Source: Candidatus Omnitrophota bacterium (GTDB taxonomy: Bacteria; Omnitrophota; Koll11; Gygaellales; Profunditerraquicolaceae). From it: a stretch of 10,017 nt of DNA. A model generated the notes under the pieces. That model ran no database searches. It was not told the DNA's origin and worked only from the letters and a program-made list of their open reading frames with translations. The stretch is taken from positions 1-10,017 of the forward strand of contig JALOQI010000016.1 in NCBI GenBank assembly GCA_025453435.1. Reading direction: 5' to 3'. Position numbers and translations under genes: made by a program. Of this stretch, positions 1 through 6,375 are shown piece after piece (positions within the stretch are counted from its first letter, which is position 1; every line of letters starts with the position of its first letter).

Positions 1-55
1 GAAAAAGGAAATAAGCGTTAAAATACCTGCAGACCAGATAGTAGACAAGAAATGA
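1..55 (+). CDS. C-terminal end of an upstream gene (partial)
   Basis: One frame is open from base 2 and ends at TGA 53-55, encoding KKEISVKIPADQIVDKK before the stop. The stop overlaps the ATG of the next gene in an ATGA junction, the same 4-base coupling seen repeatedly further along, and this is the main reason to think it is a real gene end. Only 17 residues are visible, so no family can be named. The lysine-rich hydrophilic tail suggests a soluble protein, but that is a guess. The stretch is short enough to be open by chance. Confidence 0.5.
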   Translation, partial: KKEISVKIPADQIVDKK

Positions 56-567
56 GATCCAAACATAAGACAGTCATAGTCAATGACCTGATGCAGAAGA
101 ATTACCGCTATGAGCTTGTCGAGCCTGTAGGCAGGAATTTCGATCCGGAGTTCAAACCGCAGCTGACTCCCAAACAGATGCTCGCAATGGGAGTGTTCGG
201 CGGCAGATACATGACAGATTGCCGCAAGGAATTCCCGGCTGATTGGTTCACCGAAGCAAAGCTTTGCCACGAGCGGCACGTTCCTGATCTGAATTATTTC
301 AAGGTAAACGCAAGCCAGCCGCTTTCCGTGTGGGTTTTAAAAGGATGGATCTATCCCGATGATCCCCGCGGCTGGTTCCAGTGGTATTGCCGCTACTATA
401 TGGGGCGGCGCATGCCGGCAGAAGACAGCCGCCAGATAAAACGCTGGAAAGCCATACGCAGGCATATAATACAGCTTGAAAAGCACTGTTCCGGGGCAGG
501 GCCTGCGTGCCGGCCGAAACAGCGCCAGGCCGTGCTCCACTGGGCGTACGACAGCCGCAGGATATGA
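52..567 (+). CDS. Conserved hypothetical protein, Trp/Tyr-rich, function unknown
   Basis: This is a 171-residue soluble protein with no signal peptide or membrane segment. I recognise its pattern as a strongly conserved uncharacterised bacterial family: the N-terminal KTVIVNDLMQ, VGRNFDPEF, LTPKQMLAMGVFGGRYMTDC (about residues 39-57), PDDPRGWFQWYCRYYMGRR (102-120) and a basic C-terminus ending HWAYDSRRI. Seven tryptophans and five cysteines (57, 72, 113, 146, 153) stand out. The many Arg, Trp and Tyr residues in conserved blocks would suit nucleic-acid or nucleotide binding, but this is inference and no activity is known to me. The start is supported because the family begins with this N-terminus and because the ATG overlaps the preceding stop. 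A 56-base gap follows, the longest in the window. Confidence 0.88.
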   Translation: MRSKHKTVIVNDLMQKNYRYELVEPVGRNFDPEFKPQLTPKQMLAMGVFGGRYMTDCRKEFPADWFTEAKLCHERHVPDLNYFKVNASQPLSVWVLKGWIYPDDPRGWFQWYCRYYMGRRMPAEDSRQIKRWKAIRRHIIQLEKHCSGAGPACRPKQRQAVLHWAYDSRRI

Positions 568-611
568 TCGAGCAGAGGTTCTTTTTTTTCAGGAGTATCG
601 ATAGGATAAAC

Positions 612-617
612 AAGGAG
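612..617 (+). promoter_or_regulatory. Ribosome binding site that sets the start at 624
   Basis: AAGGAG lies 6 bases before ATG 624. It shows that translation begins at 624 and not at the in-frame ATG at 507, which would lie inside the preceding gene and would place about 39 non-conserved residues before the signal peptide. Confidence 0.75.
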
Positions 618-623
618 AGCAGA

Positions 624-1211
624 ATGAGAAAAAGGTCGAGTCTGATCGCGTGTCTTACAGGTTTTATGCTTTTTTCCCTGACAGCAGCCGGTTTGGCAGC
701 TGATTTTTCGGCAGACATGATAAACAAGGCCGGAGGCCGCACATTTAAGGGGAAGATATTTGTTTCCAAAGATAAGACAAGGATGGAGTCCCCTGAAAGC
801 ATTTCCATTACCCGCATGGACAAAAAGGTCGTCTGGATCCTTATGCCTAAAGAAAAGATGTATATGGAGCAAAGCTTTAATCCCGCACAGGCTCCCGCTA
901 CTTCAGAGAAAGTAACAGGCGAAGTGGAGCGCAAAAAAATTGGACAGGAAGTCATAGACGGCAAAAATACGGATAAATACGAAGTGGTGTATCTCCAAAA
1001 CAAGAAAAAGACATCAATGTACCAGTGGATAGCCCAAAGCATAGCTATGCCGGTGAAAATGGCGGCTGTTGACGGCAGCTGGAGCATAGAATATAAGAAC
1101 ATAAAAACAGGCAAACAACCGGATTCCATCTTTGAGATACCGCAGGGGTATCAAAGCTTTTCAATGGGCAAACCCACGATGAAGGACCTATTCAAAGGAT
1201 TGAGCCGATGA
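624..1211 (+). CDS. Secreted DUF4412/LolA-like periplasmic protein
   Basis: A 195-residue exported protein. Residues 1-25 form a signal peptide: MRKR, a hydrophobic core, then AAGLAA with likely cleavage before DFSAD. The mature part reads as a beta-rich sheet of the LolA/LolB-like type seen in DUF4412 proteins: FKGKIFVSKDKTRMES (41-56), VVWILMPKEKMYMEQ (69-83), VERKKIGQEVIDGKNTDKYEV (101-121), then WSIEYKNIKTGKQPDSIFEIPQGY (153-176). The alternation of reporting an attribute of a substance (FVSKDKTRME, KMYME) and an EIPxGY end is typical of that family. Members are thought to sit in the periplasm and may bind lipid or another hydrophobic ligand, but the substrate is unknown. It overlaps the next gene by 4 bases (ATGA), so the two are probably translated together. 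Confidence 0.8.
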   Translation: MRKRSSLIACLTGFMLFSLTAAGLAADFSADMINKAGGRTFKGKIFVSKDKTRMESPESISITRMDKKVVWILMPKEKMYMEQSFNPAQAPATSEKVTGEVERKKIGQEVIDGKNTDKYEVVYLQNKKKTSMYQWIAQSIAMPVKMAAVDGSWSIEYKNIKTGKQPDSIFEIPQGYQSFSMGKPTMKDLFKGLSR

Positions 1212-1501
1212 GCATTATAAAAAGTAAACCGGGAATGAAAAGTTCCGCAGGCGAGGCGATAATCTTCTGGCTGCTTTTCTGGCTGGCGCTGGGTTTCTGG
1301 ACAATCGGCTTTTTCTCGCTGTTGCAGATTTTAGGGCTGCTGGACAAATATCCTACTCTGGGATTGATGGCAAAGACTGTCGCTGTTTTTGCGCCGCCTT
1401 TGAATTTCGTATCTATCGTGTCATTGTATCTTGTGCTGCCCGCATATCTGCTGACTAAATGCATAATGTGGATCGCGAGAAAAATATGGCGAAAGAAATA
1501 A
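1208..1501 (+). CDS. Small two-helix membrane protein, unknown function
   Basis: A 97-residue hydrophobic protein. Residues about 17-42 (EAIIFWLLFWLALGFWTIGF onward) and about 60-90 (FAPPLNFVSIVSLYLVLPAYLL onward) form two likely membrane helices. The ends are basic (SIIKSKPGMK at the start and RKIWRKK at the finish). No catalytic motif is visible and I do not recognise a family. The ATG overlaps the stop of the secreted DUF4412-like gene by 4 bases, suggesting that the two act at the same membrane or are simply co-translated. The 3' end overlaps the ferredoxin-type gene by 16 bases. Confidence 0.78.
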   Translation: MSIIKSKPGMKSSAGEAIIFWLLFWLALGFWTIGFFSLLQILGLLDKYPTLGLMAKTVAVFAPPLNFVSIVSLYLVLPAYLLTKCIMWIARKIWRKK

Positions 1502-2082
1502 AAGTCAGGATAGACCGGAAGAAGTGCGATGGCTGCGGCAAATGCGTAATAGCCTGCCATGAGGGCGTAATCAAGATCATAAACGGCAAGGCAAAAGTGG
1601 TAAACGGGCCTTCTTGCGACGGACTGGGCGCATGCATAGGCGGATGCCCTCGGGGAGCTATAACAATAAAGCAGCAGGATCATAAGGTCCCGGCTCGGGG
1701 TTCTTCGAGACTGCGGAATTGGCCTATCCAGCTTGCGCTGATCAGCCCGGACGCGCCTTTTCTCAAAAAAGCGGAGCTTCTTATAGCGGCGGACTGCGCC
1801 GGGTTTTCTCTGCCTGAATTTCATAAAGGCCTTCTCGCGGGGAAAGCTCTGATCAATTTCTGCCCAAAGCTGGATACTGTTACGGATGTTTACCTCAGGA
1901 AACTGACAGAGATATTCAAGAAGGACGATATAAAGTCCGTAACAATAGCTCATATGGAAGTGCCCTGCTGTTTCGGCCTGGTAAAGATCGTAAAAGAAGC
2001 CCTGGCTGTTTCCGGGGAGAAAATCCCGTGCGAGGAAGTGACCGTGACCATAGATGGACAGGTCGAACGTGGGAAGCAGTAA
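1486..2082 (+). CDS. Ferredoxin-type iron-sulfur protein with extra conserved cysteines
   Basis: A 198-residue electron-transfer protein. The N-terminal ferredoxin domain has a full first motif, C14-x2-C17-x2-C20-x3-C24. The second, C44-x5-C50-x3-C54-P, has Leu47 where the second cysteine is expected, so it could bind a [3Fe-4S] or otherwise atypical cluster. The C-terminal part (about 78-190) carries LRNWPIQL, LLIAADC (104), FCPKLD (126) and HMEVPCC (161-162). I recognise this two-part layout from an anaerobe family of uncharacterised 4Fe-4S proteins, in which the CDGLGAC motif itself is conserved. The extra cysteines may bind another metal site (inference). ATG 1486 is chosen over the upstream ATG 1459 because MAKEIKVRID leads directly into the ferredoxin fold. 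The Shine-Dalgarno is weak, so initiation may depend on the 16-base overlap with the previous gene. Confidence 0.88.
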   Translation: MAKEIKVRIDRKKCDGCGKCVIACHEGVIKIINGKAKVVNGPSCDGLGACIGGCPRGAITIKQQDHKVPARGSSRLRNWPIQLALISPDAPFLKKAELLIAADCAGFSLPEFHKGLLAGKALINFCPKLDTVTDVYLRKLTEIFKKDDIKSVTIAHMEVPCCFGLVKIVKEALAVSGEKIPCEEVTVTIDGQVERGKQ

Positions 2083-2096
2083 CAAAAAATCATTCG

Positions 2097-2591
2097 ATGG
2101 CTAAAAAAATCCTTATATTGAACGGTAGTCCTAAAAAAGACGGCAATACCGCCAGTCTCGTGGAATGGTTCGCTGGGTCCTGCCAGAAATCCCCGAAGTA
2201 TGAATGCGTGATCGATGACGAAGCAAAACCGGTGCTGGGCCGTATGGCCTCGGCAGATGTCATTGTGATGGCGACACCGCTTTATTTTTTTTCCGCGAGC
2301 GCCCAGTTAAAAGCCGTAGTAGACAGGATGTTCTCTTTATATAAATGGAATAACGAAAAAAATACTTTTGAGAGCCCTCTGCGCGGCAAGACCATGATCT
2401 TGCTTGCCAGCGCTTACGAAGATACCGGCCTGGACGCGTTAGAAAAACCTTTCAGGCTGACCGCCGATTACACCGGTATGAAATTCGAATCACTGCTTGT
2501 GGCCGGAGCGGGCGTTTCCGGCAATATAATAAAACTAAAAGGCATTAAAGAAAAAACTATGGAACTCGGAATGAGGTCAGCCGCTAAATGA
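2097..2591 (+). CDS. Shortened flavodoxin-fold NADPH-dependent FMN reductase-like protein
   Basis: A 164-residue flavoprotein-like protein. The flavin phosphate loop GSPKKDGNT is at residues 10-18, the sheet strand and flavin-contact segment ADVIVMATPLYFF at 53-65, and the helix SAQLKAVVDRMFSLY at 68-82, all typical of the NAD(P)H-dependent FMN reductase/iron-sulfur flavoprotein superfamily. Between GNT (18) and CVIDDE (37-42) there are only about 18 residues. From memory of the family about 40-45 are usual there, including the second beta strand and a CxGC motif. Those appear to be missing without a frameshift. ATG 2097 (MAKKILILNG) is chosen over ATG 2028, which would add 23 residues read from inside the ferredoxin gene. 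It lies 14 bases after the ferredoxin gene and overlaps the nitroreductase gene by 4. Confidence 0.85.
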   Translation: MAKKILILNGSPKKDGNTASLVEWFAGSCQKSPKYECVIDDEAKPVLGRMASADVIVMATPLYFFSASAQLKAVVDRMFSLYKWNNEKNTFESPLRGKTMILLASAYEDTGLDALEKPFRLTADYTGMKFESLLVAGAGVSGNIIKLKGIKEKTMELGMRSAAK

Positions 2592-3205
2592 CAGAATCTA
2601 ACAGAACTGATAATGAAACATTGTCTTCTATCCGGAACCGCAGAAGCGTTAGGATGTTTTACGACCGGGAGGTTTGCGAGGCAGACCTTCGCACAATACT
2701 CCAGGCGGCCAATCAGGCTCCGTCCGCGCATAACCAGCAGTCCTGGAAGTTTATTGTCCTGAGGGGAGAGAAGAAAAGAGAACTGGTCGAGCTTATAGGC
2801 GCAAAAGCGAGCGATTTCCCGAAACCCTCTTCGGCTCTCCTGCGCATGGCGTCCCGCAGTATTGCTTCAGCGCCCGTGGTTATAGCTGTTGCGAATACGG
2901 GACAGCTTATCGAGCGGGGGACAGACCTTTTCAAGGTCGACAAGACGATAGCTCATGATTTTTTCCGGATAATGGAGATACAGAGCTCTGCCGCCGCAGT
3001 AGAAAATCTGTTGATAGCTGCGACAGCCATAGGCTTGTCTACGGTCTGGCTGGGAGTCCTGGTTCTCATAAAGAAAGATATTCTTCAATTCCTGGGAGTG
3101 CCTGAAGGCGAATTCATGGCAGTCATCCCTGTCGGATACGCGGCAAGGCCGAATTCTGGCCCGCAGAAACAGTCACTGGATGTGGTAGTTAAATTTATGG
3201 ATTAA
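2588..3205 (+). CDS. Nitroreductase-family FMN oxidoreductase
   Basis: A 205-residue member of the nitroreductase superfamily, FMN-dependent enzymes that use NAD(P)H or a ferredoxin to reduce nitro groups, quinones or other acceptors. Visible signatures are IRNRRSVRMF (15-24) and APSAHNQQSWKFIVL (44-58), which bind the FMN phosphate and ring, then IQSSAAAVENLLIAATAIGL (131-150) with STVWLG (151-156), and LGVPEGEFMAVIPVGYA (169-185), which forms the usual C-terminal strand. Length is typical. The physiological substrate cannot be told from sequence. The ATG overlaps the shortened flavoprotein stop (ATGA), and GAGGT at 2573-2577 can serve as ribosome binding site. Its place after a ferredoxin-type gene and a flavoprotein gene suggests that the three may pass electrons to one another. 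Confidence 0.92.
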   Translation: MTESNRTDNETLSSIRNRRSVRMFYDREVCEADLRTILQAANQAPSAHNQQSWKFIVLRGEKKRELVELIGAKASDFPKPSSALLRMASRSIASAPVVIAVANTGQLIERGTDLFKVDKTIAHDFFRIMEIQSSAAAVENLLIAATAIGLSTVWLGVLVLIKKDILQFLGVPEGEFMAVIPVGYAARPNSGPQKQSLDVVVKFMD

Positions 3206-3229
3206 AATTGCCCGGGCGGGATTGATAAT

Positions 3230-3571
3230 ATGGACAAAGGTATAGTGTATTCTACGGGGATAGGCAAGGTGTGCCCGGAATGCGGCCGGCCCGCGGCCCA
3301 ATGCGCTTGCGCCAGGATCAAAAAAGACGCGCCGCCCAAGGATTGCACAGCGCTCAGCATAAGATATGAGACTAAAGGCAGAAAAGGCAAGGGCGTTACT
3401 GTCATAAAAGGCCTGGCTTTAAGCGTAAACGAACTTGAGGAGTTAGCCGGGAAATTCAAACGGCGTTTCGGGACAGGCGGGTCTGTCGTGCAATACACGA
3501 TAGAACTGCAGGGCGATCTTCGGAGCCAGGTAAAGGAAGAGCTGGCTAAAATCGGATTTAAACCAGGGTGA
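3230..3571 (+). CDS. yciH: SUI1/eIF1-family translation factor (YciH-like)
   Basis: A 113-residue protein matching bacterial YciH, the homologue of eukaryotic and archaeal translation initiation factor 1. The N-terminus has a probable zinc knuckle with CPECGR (15-20) and CAC (25-27). The SUI1 core follows: RYETKGRKGKGVTVIKGL (45-62), the helix LEELAGKFKRRFGTGGSV (69-86) and a C-terminal IELQGDLRSQVKEELAKIGF (91-110). In this family the basic loop contacts the small ribosomal subunit near the P site. The bacterial role is poorly defined and may concern initiation fidelity or stress. No strong Shine-Dalgarno precedes the ATG; the 24-base gap contains the GC-rich palindrome GCCCGGGC. It has no clear functional tie to the flanking redox genes. 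Confidence 0.92.
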   Translation: MDKGIVYSTGIGKVCPECGRPAAQCACARIKKDAPPKDCTALSIRYETKGRKGKGVTVIKGLALSVNELEELAGKFKRRFGTGGSVVQYTIELQGDLRSQVKEELAKIGFKPG

Positions 3572-3574
3572 TAT

Positions 3575-4231
3575 ATGAAAGTGCTTCTTATATCAGCAAG
3601 CCCCCGCTATAAGGCCAGCAAAACCCTGGCGCTTGCCAAAATCGCATTGAAGGGCTCTAATCTGGCGGGCGCGGATATAGAGGTTGTATCCCTTCGTAAT
3701 TATAAAATAGGATTTTGCAGACATTGCGAGTCTTGCCATAGACGGATATTACAGTGCCCGATAAAAGACGATGCTATGATGCTGGCCGGAAAGATCCTGG
3801 ATGCCGACGGCATAATATTTGCCTGCCCGAATTATATAAATCAAGTGCCCGGCCCCTTAAAAACGCTTTTTGACCGCCACAGCCATTTCATACACTGCAA
3901 GAGGCTTCTGGGCAAATATACCGCGGCTGTTGTCACTTCCGGCAGCGGCTATGATATGCCCGTGGCCAGGTATTTGAAATATTATTCCAATCTGTGCGGC
4001 GCCCAATTTTCAGGAGCCGTCACTTCGAGGCAGGACCGTATCACGGATAAGTCCGACGAGGCGCTGCTCCTGGGCAAGAAAATTGTGAGCGATATCGCAA
4101 GTTCGCGCAATTATCCCGGACAGATCATCCGCATCGGCAAAGGTCTTGACTATTTCAAAAAGATCATAAGTCTCCGCAGGGCTTACTGGAAAGAGGAATT
4201 TTTGTATTATAAGGATATGGGCTGGCTGTAG
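3575..4231 (+). CDS. Iron-sulfur flavoprotein-like NAD(P)H-dependent oxidoreductase
   Basis: A 218-residue flavodoxin-fold protein. It begins MKVLLISASPRYKASKT (the flavin phosphate loop at about 8-17, less canonical than GSPRKxGNT), then a strand EVVSLRNYKIGF and a compact cysteine cluster C48-x2-C51-x2-C54-x6-C61 followed by IKDD. That spacing fits the CX2CX2CX4-7C motif that binds a [4Fe-4S] cluster in archaeal Isf proteins. ADGIIFACPNYINQVPGPLKTLFDRHSHF (77-105) is the usual flavin-contact strand and helix. The C-terminal 70 residues are basic and helical and end with several aromatic residues (YWKEEFLYYKDMGWL). The protein probably moves electrons between an iron-sulfur cluster and FMN; the partner is unknown. 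AGGGTG at 3565-3570 is a plausible ribosome binding site. It starts 3 bases after the yciH-like gene. Confidence 0.88.
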   Translation: MKVLLISASPRYKASKTLALAKIALKGSNLAGADIEVVSLRNYKIGFCRHCESCHRRILQCPIKDDAMMLAGKILDADGIIFACPNYINQVPGPLKTLFDRHSHFIHCKRLLGKYTAAVVTSGSGYDMPVARYLKYYSNLCGAQFSGAVTSRQDRITDKSDEALLLGKKIVSDIASSRNYPGQIIRIGKGLDYFKKIISLRRAYWKEEFLYYKDMGWL

Positions 4232-4233
4232 AC

Positions 4234-4239
4234 AGGAGG
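4234..4239 (+). promoter_or_regulatory. Strong ribosome binding site for the six-helix membrane protein
   Basis: AGGAGG lies 4 bases before ATG 4244 and fixes that start. It lies in the 12-base gap after the Isf-like gene. Confidence 0.75.
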
Positions 4240-4243
4240 CAGC

Positions 4244-4918
4244 ATGAAAAAATGGGCATGGGTAGTGGCATTGTTGTACGGATTCAGTCTAGTGTTGCTG
4301 ACCCTTCCGGTTTTATTAAGAGCATTCTGGGATTTTGAAAAAAATCTCGCGCCCTGGACCGAACCGGAGCTGATATCGCTTTTAGCATCATGGCCTTACT
4401 GGCTGGGGATAGTTTTTTTTATGCTTTCTCAGGCGGCGCTTCTTGTAATACCGGTAGCGGTTTCATCGAACCGGCCGGCAAGCAGGAGGACGGTATGGCT
4501 GCCGATAATCACTTCGGCATTGATGATGTCATTGTTGGCGGCAGGCCTGTTTTTGGCGATCGCGGAAACAGCCCGGGGCAAGATGTTCACTGACGAAAAT
4601 ATATGGTTCCTGATCGCCCTTGGGGTATTGATACTGTCGTGGCTGGTGTGGGGGGCCGTATTTTATAAGTGGGGTAAAAGATCCGATCCCGGCGGCCTGA
4701 TCAATAAGCTCTGCCGGATCCTTTTCGCCGGAAGTATCCTGGAACTTCTCGTAGCGGTTCCGACGCATATAGTCGCGCGTTACAGGAATTACTGCTGTGC
4801 GGGTTTCGGGACTTTTGTCGGCATTACGTTCGGCCTCGCAGTTATGCTTATGTCTTTCGGGCCAGGGGTATTCTTTTTATTCGTCAAACGCTGGAAACAG
4901 CTTCATCCCGGTAAATAA
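4244..4918 (+). CDS. Six-helix membrane protein, conserved but uncharacterised
   Basis: A 224-residue integral membrane protein with six likely helices at about 5-27, 50-73, 84-107, 119-142, 156-175 and 188-214. The loops carry few charges apart from a basic stretch near 76-82 and KWGKRSDPGG at 142-151. The most distinctive segment is LELLVAVPTHIVARYRNYCC (166-185), followed by AGFGTFVGITFG and FGPGVFFLFVKRW (205-217). I recall similar R-x-C-C and FGPGVFFL segments in unannotated membrane proteins of other environmental bacteria, but know no function. The paired cysteines 184-185 close to a helix boundary could bind a metal or form a disulfide (inference). The start is supported by an AGGAGG site. 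The stop abuts the next ATG with no gap (TAA then ATG), so it is probably coupled to the ferritin-VIT1 gene. Confidence 0.82.
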   Translation: MKKWAWVVALLYGFSLVLLTLPVLLRAFWDFEKNLAPWTEPELISLLASWPYWLGIVFFMLSQAALLVIPVAVSSNRPASRRTVWLPIITSALMMSLLAAGLFLAIAETARGKMFTDENIWFLIALGVLILSWLVWGAVFYKWGKRSDPGGLINKLCRILFAGSILELLVAVPTHIVARYRNYCCAGFGTFVGITFGLAVMLMSFGPGVFFLFVKRWKQLHPGK

Positions 4919-5788
4919 ATGCAAAACTCTCAAATAAAAAATCAGATACTGCGTTTTCAAAGGAACGAAATAACGGAATTCCATATCTATTCTAAACTTT
5001 CAGCTGCTTTGAAGTCCAGGTCAAACAGCGATATCCTCAAAAGGATAGCCGCCGATGAGTTAAAGCATTACGGCATATGGAAGAAATATTCCGGCAGGGA
5101 GATCGGCCCTGACAGCCTCAAGGTGTTGAGATATTATTTTATATCCAGGATATTCGGACTGACTTTCGGGATCAAATTAATGGAGCGCGGAGAAATCGGC
5201 GCTCAGGCTGCATACAATGCTGTTTCAAGCGAAGTACCGGAGGCTTTAAACATCGCCAAAGAGGAGAACGGCCATGAAAAAGATCTTATCGGCCTGATAG
5301 ACGAGGAGCGCATGCAGTATGTCGGCTCTGTGGTATTAGGTTTAAACGACGCGCTCGTCGAGCTGACAGGCGCTCTCGCCGGCTTGACATTAGCTTTGCA
5401 GGATCCGAGGCTTGTCGCAACAGCGGGCTTTGTTACCGGGATCGCTGCGTCTTTTTCTATGGCTGCATCCGAGTATTTATCGACCAAGTCCGAGCCGGGC
5501 GGAAAAAATCCTTTAAAAGCCTGCATATACACCGGGGTTGCCTATATCCTGACGGTCTTAATACTGATCACGCCGTTTCTCTTGTCGAACAATCTGTATT
5601 TGAGCCTGGGGATAACCCTGGCTAACGCAATTCTGATCATATTCATATTCACTTTTTATCTGTCCGTTGCCAGGGACCTGAATTTCAAAAAGAGGTTCGG
5701 GGAAATGGCCGCGATAAGCCTGGGGGTCGCGGCTTTGTCTTTTGCGGTGGGTTTTTTTGTAAGGCATTTCATGAACATAGAGGCGTGA
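4919..5788 (+). CDS. Ferritin-like/VIT1 (CCC1) fusion, probable iron or manganese transporter
   Basis: A 289-residue two-domain protein. Residues about 8-130 form a rubrerythrin/ferritin-like four-helix bundle with EITEFHIYSKLS (17-28), an ExxH at E47-H50, acidic residues E89 and E92, and a second ExxH at E116-H119, as needed for a di-iron centre. Residues about 135-285 match the VIT1/CCC1 transporter family: VVLGLNDALVELTGALAGL (138-156), AASFSMAASEYLSTKSE (176-192) and three further membrane helices ending GFFVRHFM. The fusion resembles MbfA, an iron exporter whose ferritin-like domain faces the cytoplasm. I infer iron (or manganese) export from the cytoplasm across the inner membrane. The start directly follows the preceding stop, and its own stop overlaps the next start by 4 bases. 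Confidence 0.9.
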   Translation: MQNSQIKNQILRFQRNEITEFHIYSKLSAALKSRSNSDILKRIAADELKHYGIWKKYSGREIGPDSLKVLRYYFISRIFGLTFGIKLMERGEIGAQAAYNAVSSEVPEALNIAKEENGHEKDLIGLIDEERMQYVGSVVLGLNDALVELTGALAGLTLALQDPRLVATAGFVTGIAASFSMAASEYLSTKSEPGGKNPLKACIYTGVAYILTVLILITPFLLSNNLYLSLGITLANAILIIFIFTFYLSVARDLNFKKRFGEMAAISLGVAALSFAVGFFVRHFMNIEA

Positions 5789-6375
5789 CGCAGGCTATGA
5801 ATTCATTGATGCAGGAGGCCGTGGAGTGGTGCAAGGGCAGGAACTGGGTGTTGCGCGCGCCGCTTCTTGCATATTTCGCATACGTGTTCATCCGCCATCT
5901 GCGCGATCCTCTATATACCAGCATCCTGGGAGGGTTGAATCTCGGCATACACGAACTGGGGCATATGGTATCCGGATTTTTAGGGGAGTCTGTTTCCGTT
6001 GCGGGCGGAACGATATTACAGCTTGCCGTTCCGGTCTTTGCTTTTTTTAATTTTTACAGGCAGAGGGATTTTTTCGCCATAGCGCTTACATTCGGCTGGC
6101 TTTCCACTAATTTTTTTAATGTGGCGACATACGTAGCGGACGCCAGGAAAATGGAGCTGCCTCTTGTCAGTATAGGAGGAGGCGGCGTCTACCATGACTG
6201 GCAGTATATGCTCAGCGGTATTAACGCACTGGAATATGACACCGGCATTGCCGTTATTATCAGATTGTTTGCAGTATTTTCGATGCTCGCATGTTTTATA
6301 TCAGGCGCGTGGCTATTGTTGCAAATGGCGGCTAACAGCCGGGAAGCAGGAGAAAATTATAGGAGGGTATCATGA
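5785..6375 (+). CDS. Membrane protein with HELGH zinc-protease motif (M50-like)
   Basis: A 196-residue membrane protein. Helix 1 is about 24-40. LGIHELGHMVSGF (53-65) carries an HExxH zinc-binding motif inside a hydrophobic stretch, as in site-2-protease (M50) family enzymes that cut proteins within the membrane. A further conserved-looking segment, VATYVADARKMELPLVSIGG (113-132) and HDWQYMLSGINALEYD (137-152), follows, but the usual M50 LDG/PDG third-ligand motif is absent; H137, D138 or D119 might supply it. Two or three more helices occur (about 70-90, 95-117 and 155-182). Substrate and even activity are unproven. I chose GTG 5785, which overlaps the previous stop in a GTGA junction. ATG 5797 or 5809 in the same frame are alternatives, and none has a strong Shine-Dalgarno. 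Confidence 0.8.
   Translation: MTQAMNSLMQEAVEWCKGRNWVLRAPLLAYFAYVFIRHLRDPLYTSILGGLNLGIHELGHMVSGFLGESVSVAGGTILQLAVPVFAFFNFYRQRDFFAIALTFGWLSTNFFNVATYVADARKMELPLVSIGGGGVYHDWQYMLSGINALEYDTGIAVIIRLFAVFSMLACFISGAWLLLQMAANSREAGENYRRVS
6361..6367 (+). promoter_or_regulatory. Ribosome binding site inside the end of the HELGH gene
   Basis: AGGAGGG ends 4 bases before ATG 6372, so the small secreted protein has its own strong site even though its start overlaps the preceding stop by 4 bases. Confidence 0.75.

Noticed and set aside
582..589. Run of eight T in the 568-623 gap, possible terminator
   Set aside because: No stable GC-rich stem precedes the T run, so a rho-independent terminator is not supported. 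I also could not find a convincing -35/-10 promoter in the gap.
507..623. Upstream in-frame start (ATG 507) for the DUF4412-like gene
   Set aside because: It would put 39 extra residues ahead of a normal signal peptide and overlap the preceding gene by 61 bases. ATG 624 has a good ribosome binding site.
299..1129. Long open frame on the - strand (276 codons)
   Set aside because: It runs antisense to a conserved protein gene and a signal-peptide gene with good ribosome binding sites. Its translation shows no family pattern.
1192..2085. 297-codon open frame on the - strand
   Set aside because: It is antisense to the small membrane protein and the ferredoxin-type gene, whose motifs are clear. 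The - strand product has no recognisable domain.
3213..3220. GCCCGGGC palindrome in the gap before the yciH-like gene
   Set aside because: Eight bases are too short to support an operator or terminator in GC-rich DNA, and no T run follows.
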